Origin: Beroe ovata
Lineage: Eukaryota; Ctenophora; Nuda; Beroida; Beroidae
Assembly (NCBI GenBank): GCA_946803715.1
Contig: CAMPET010000133.1
Location: 41,544 to 51,707, forward strand
Length of the DNA stretch: 10,164 nucleotides
Direction of reading: 5' to 3'
This document shows, one piece after another, positions 7,661 through 10,164 of this stretch (position 1 is the stretch's first letter; each line of letters starts with the position of its first letter). The notes under the pieces were generated by a model. That model was not told the origin of the DNA and made no database searches. It saw nothing but the letters and a program-made list of their open reading frames with translations. The position numbers were made by a program, and so were the translations under genes.

Positions 7661-7739
7661 GCCGGATTTTATCTGTCCACTGTTTCAGTATTAACTTTAA
7701 GAAATACAGTGGACCAGTATCAGGACAGATGGCATCCGG
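7661..7739. repeat. Foldback unit 1 (79 bp hairpin)
   Basis: The left arm at 7661-7686 (GCCGGATTTTATCTGTCCAC then TGTTTC) is complementary, with interruptions, to 7701-7739 (GAAATACAGTGGAC, a 12-nt insertion, then AGATGGCATCCGGT). The left arm is also a close inverted match to 7906-7933. Confidence 0.75.
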
Positions 7740-7863
7740 TTAAACCGTACACCTTTGCAATTTGATACCTTCCAGTTCTAATTTGTAATTGCATTTGCAT
7801 AGACGAAATTTACCTCATTGTTTGACTTGTCAGAATCGGGTACAAGTATTACAAATACAATCA

Positions 7864-7936
7864 CTTGTCAGATTTTATCCGACATTGCAATTGCGCCGCG
7901 CGCAAGAAACAGTGGACAGCGATAACATCCGGCAAA
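7864..7936. repeat. Foldback unit 2
   Basis: CTTGTCAGATTTTATCCGAC (7864-7883) faces GATAACATCCGGCAAAC (7921-7937) in inverted orientation. The right arm at 7906-7933 is nearly the reverse complement of 7661-7686, differing by two extra bases and one substitution. Confidence 0.7.
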
Positions 7937-7976
7937 CAATTTATTACCTGACCTCTGTAATTCGTGCGCGCGGCGC
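7893..7976. repeat. Perfect 12-bp GC-rich inverted repeat
   Basis: GCGCCGCGCGCA at 7893-7904 and its exact reverse complement at 7965-7976, enclosing the right arm of foldback unit 2. Confidence 0.9.
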
Positions 7977-7984
7977 CCACATGC

Positions 7985-8054
7985 GTCATGCAGCGCAGAC
8001 AAGATGCTATCTGTCCACTGCACTATTTTTTGTTCCCGCGCGGCGCTGCATGAC
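7985..8054. repeat. Perfect 12-bp inverted repeat around a motif copy
   Basis: GTCATGCAGCGC at 7985-7996 and its exact reverse complement at 8043-8054 flank another copy of the motif (7998-8020, ending ATCTGTCCACTG). Confidence 0.9.
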
Positions 8055-8233
8055 CCAAATACTCCGCGCGCGCTGCGCGTCTCCGTGGTTTGGTCTTTCG
8101 ATCAGTTTCTACGACTTTTCAGTTCACTGAGTAGAACAGGGGCGCGCAACGTGTGCACATGTTTCTTGCGCGTGCCGTGATCATGATTTGTCAATTTCAC
8201 TCCAATTCCCGTGCTACACTACGTTCAGTGTTG

Positions 8234-8307
8234 CTTGCCAGATGTTATCAGTATCTGACCTATGTTTTCGCGCGCGCTAGGACAGAGCACAGATAAAATC
8301 TGGCAAG
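8234..8307. repeat. Foldback unit 3 (74 bp hairpin)
   Basis: CTTGCCAGATGTTATC (8234-8249) pairs with GATAAAATCTGGCAAG (8292-8307), 15 of 16 positions complementary, with a 42-nt loop containing CGCGCGCGC. Confidence 0.85.
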
Positions 8308-8516
8308 GGCTGCCTGGCCTTGTACTTGTGAGCGCGTGCCGCGCGCATTCGTTCTGCTGATGATAAGGTACTTTAGTAGGAAAGGGTCATAATTTGCCAC
8401 TGAATGCTAACAATTTGCTTTCTTTTTGCGCCGCGCAATTATTGAACGAAACATACACATACAATTTTGATCGATACAAATCTAGATGGAGGAAATATTA
8501 CAAAACCAGCGTCACT

Positions 8517-9896
8517 CTACAAGGCATTCTTTCTATTCGGGGGGTAGTAATAAGTATGCCATCTCGAATCGTCAATTATCTTTATCAATTTGCCGAATCG
8601 TTTCGTGTTCCTGGCCCAATCAATGAAGAAGGTAATTGGCCAATATATCAGCAATCTGTACAATGGAACTACTGTGTAGTGGAATATATCATTCCGTATT
8701 AAACGAACTCTAGATATAGATCCACTTTCAACTGTGGAACAGTAATTAATCTTAGAGGTATGATTGTCTAACGATGTCTGGAATAGTCGTTTTTCCTCTT
8801 CACACAACTCATTGTAAGTTCTATTTAAACGAGATGTTAATCCGGCTACCTTGGGCATCATTAGTTTCACTTCGTACACATGTGTCGGTTCATGGTCAGC
8901 TAGCTCAATGCACGTGCCAGGTTCTGTGGCCGGCGGAATATGTAGCTTGTGATACTGGTTGTCTATAGTGTTCACCAATACATGGCCACCCCTAACAAGA
9001 GTCGAGTACTGAACATTGATACTACACACAATATTGTCATGCTCATCGTAACTGAAGGGGCAGTCATGCTGTGACATGATGTGTATTCTGACTAGCATGG
9101 GTCCACCATCTATCCCCGGACAATTGAGCACCTGTCCGTGTTTGACACCTGCTGGCACAGACACAGGATGCCACTCCAGATAGCTGACCCTCCCCTTGCC
9201 CCTGCACACTGAACACGGCTGTGACACCCTGTAGCCCCGGCCCCCACAATCCCCACACGGTCCAAACTCGGGGATCTTCTTGTCCTGTGGTAACCATGAG
9301 AACGCCTCTGGCGGCGTATCGAGGGGCACCTCGCCGCCACCGTAACACCGGCTACACTTGACACGGGTGGCGGCGACACCCTCGGGCGTGCCGTATCCCT
9401 GACACTCACCACACCGCTGATAGGTGTTAATCTCGATATATTTAGCGGATCCTAGTGCTGCCTCCATCATAGACAAACCCAGGATGTACTCACGAGTGTT
9501 TTCCTCATCTAGTGTATACCCGAACCGGGAATTGAACAACTCGTCAAAGTTCATACCGAATGCCGATCTGAACACTGATTCGGGTGCTTCACTCCTGTAC
9601 GAATCTGATTTGAAAACCACATCTTCCTCGTCCAGGCTCATGTTGTACTCGTCTCTCAGCTTATCATCACTCAGTACCTGGTACGCCTTGCTTATCCGCT
9701 GGAACACGTCCTTACTTGAAGCATCAGCACTGACATCAGGGTGGCACTTCTTGGCTAGGTCGAAATACGCCGCTTTTATCTGCTTGGAGGTGGCTTGTCG
9801 GGGCACACCCAGCGTCTCGTAGTGGGTTTGCAGGAGAGAGGAAGTGGTGTGAAGCCAGCGCCGCCGTGAGAAGCCCAACACATGACAGTGTATCAT
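8517..9896 (-). CDS. Mitochondrial DnaJ (Hsp40), Tid1/DNAJA3-like, intronless
   Basis: 459 aa. Class I-like J proteins stimulate Hsp70 ATPase activity and hand over substrates; Tid1 does so in the mitochondrial matrix. The J domain spans about 25-86 with HPD at 52-54 and LGVPRQATSKQIKAAYFDLA before it. The zinc domain has all four CxxCxGxG motifs (Cys 162/165, 181/184, 214/217, 228/231), followed by the substrate-binding region (PVSVPAGVKHGQ, LVRGGHVLVNT). The N-terminus is basic without acids (SRRRWLHTTSSLL), as in a mitochondrial presequence. An in-frame TGA directly precedes the ATG, fixing the first usable start. Odd points: no Gly/Phe-rich region after the J domain, about 11 extra residues between zinc motifs 2 and 3 relative to E. 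coli DnaJ, no introns although its neighbour has eight, and a hydrophobic stretch near 405-427. It converges on the CH-UEV gene. Confidence 0.88.
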   Translation of the reverse strand: MIHCHVLGFSRRRWLHTTSSLLQTHYETLGVPRQATSKQIKAAYFDLAKKCHPDVSADASSKDVFQRISKAYQVLSDDKLRDEYNMSLDEEDVVFKSDSYRSEAPESVFRSAFGMNFDELFNSRFGYTLDEENTREYILGLSMMEAALGSAKYIEINTYQRCGECQGYGTPEGVAATRVKCSRCYGGGEVPLDTPPEAFSWLPQDKKIPEFGPCGDCGGRGYRVSQPCSVCRGKGRVSYLEWHPVSVPAGVKHGQVLNCPGIDGGPMLVRIHIMSQHDCPFSYDEHDNIVCSINVQYSTLVRGGHVLVNTIDNQYHKLHIPPATEPGTCIELADHEPTHVYEVKLMMPKVAGLTSRLNRTYNELCEEEKRLFQTSLDNHTSKINYCSTVESGSISRVRLIRNDIFHYTVVPLYRLLIYWPITFFIDWARNTKRFGKLIKIIDDSRWHTYYYPPNRKNAL

Positions 9897-10164
9897 TCAG
9901 CTACAGCTGTGAAATTGTACAATGAGTGAAATAAGAGTCTTGAGAACAATGTATAGCAGCTATACACACATTTACATTGCACTGATGCTAGTACAATGAA
10001 GATGTATACAATCGGGCAGGTATACGTTGTACAAAAAGGGGGTGTGCATTGTCTATCATGCATTTTATGGTATTGACATCGTGTTCTGATTTCGCAACAC
10101 AAACATTCCCGATTTTTTCATCGCGGTTGTAGGACAGTTATGTCAACATGGAACATTATATCAT
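9897..10164 (-). promoter_or_regulatory. Presumed promoter side of the DnaJ gene
   Basis: Upstream of the minus-strand start codon. AT-rich with repeated GTACAATGA/TTGTACAA words. I see no clear heat-shock element (nGAAnnTTCn arrays) or TATA box. The assignment rests on position only. Confidence 0.35.
9950..9966. repeat. 17-bp palindrome
   Basis: TGTATAGC-A-GCTATACA: perfect 8-bp arms around a single A, about 54-70 nt upstream of the DnaJ ATG. It could be a dimeric-factor binding site or chance. Confidence 0.85.

Larger units (their letters stand above)
7429..8516. other. Repeat-rich interval between convergent genes
   Basis: Holds the 3' flanks of both genes. I find no credible gene; an open frame at 7789-8130 on the plus strand is built from the repeats. 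From 7661 to 8307 it contains seven related short motif copies in both orientations and several GC-rich palindromes (GCGCGC runs), unlike the AT-rich flanks. TTTATT (AATAAA on the minus strand) occurs near 7939 and 7431 but is far from the DnaJ stop. Confidence 0.7.

Noticed and set aside
7789-8130. A 113-aa plus-strand protein in the intergenic interval
   Set aside because: It is assembled from inverted repeats and GC-rich palindromes, with no domain or splice context.
8394-8702. A 102-aa plus-strand open frame
   Set aside because: It largely overlaps the 3' end of the DnaJ gene on the other strand, whose similarity is clear; it has no recognisable domain.

Overview
The window reads as nuclear DNA of an animal: spliced genes with GT-AG introns, a tandem calponin-homology (CH) actin-binding module of filamin type, an AKTIP/FTS-like ubiquitin-E2-variant (UEV) domain and a mitochondrial DnaJ. 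Short introns (about 90-830 nt), a compact layout and about 2% divergence between two apparent alleles fit a highly heterozygous marine invertebrate. A sponge or other early-branching animal is my guess; the sequence alone does not settle it.

Layout. 1-594: upstream sequence with a (GT)n tract and short tandem repeats. 595-7428 (+): one nine-exon gene. Every exon junction was placed by hand from GT-AG sites, matching phase and protein similarity. The intended protein is about 838 aa: CH1 (about 34-140), a short Ser/Arg linker, CH2 (about 172-278), a long disordered Ser/Pro/charged region (about 280-645), then a UEV domain (about 650-790) and a short tail resembling AKTIP/FTS. Exon 7 alone encodes the end of CH2, the disordered region and most of the UEV, so the fusion is read directly from one open frame.

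Inside exon 7 the assembly repeats the same 1318 nt twice (3827-5144 and 5146-6463), joined by a single N at 5145. The copies are collinear, differ by about 28 substitutions, and the second has no splice acceptor. This looks like two alleles placed end to end by the assembler. As printed, the duplication puts a stop directly after the N; collapsing it gives one frame across all nine exons (2517 nt including stop).

7429-8516: the interval between two convergent genes. It holds seven related copies of a roughly 25-bp motif in both orientations, forming several hairpins, plus GC-rich palindromic blocks. It is probably a remnant of foldback or MITE-like elements. 8517-9896 (-): an intronless 459-aa mitochondrial DnaJ of the Tid1/DNAJA3 kind, with an extended zinc-finger spacer, no Gly/Phe-rich region and a hydrophobic C-terminal stretch. 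9897-10164: its presumed promoter side, with a 17-bp palindrome.

The most notable biology is the tandem-CH plus FTS-like UEV fusion. AKTIP/FTS is a known partner of Hook proteins and FHIP in the dynein-adaptor FHF complex, so this protein could couple actin filaments to that machinery; that role is inference.
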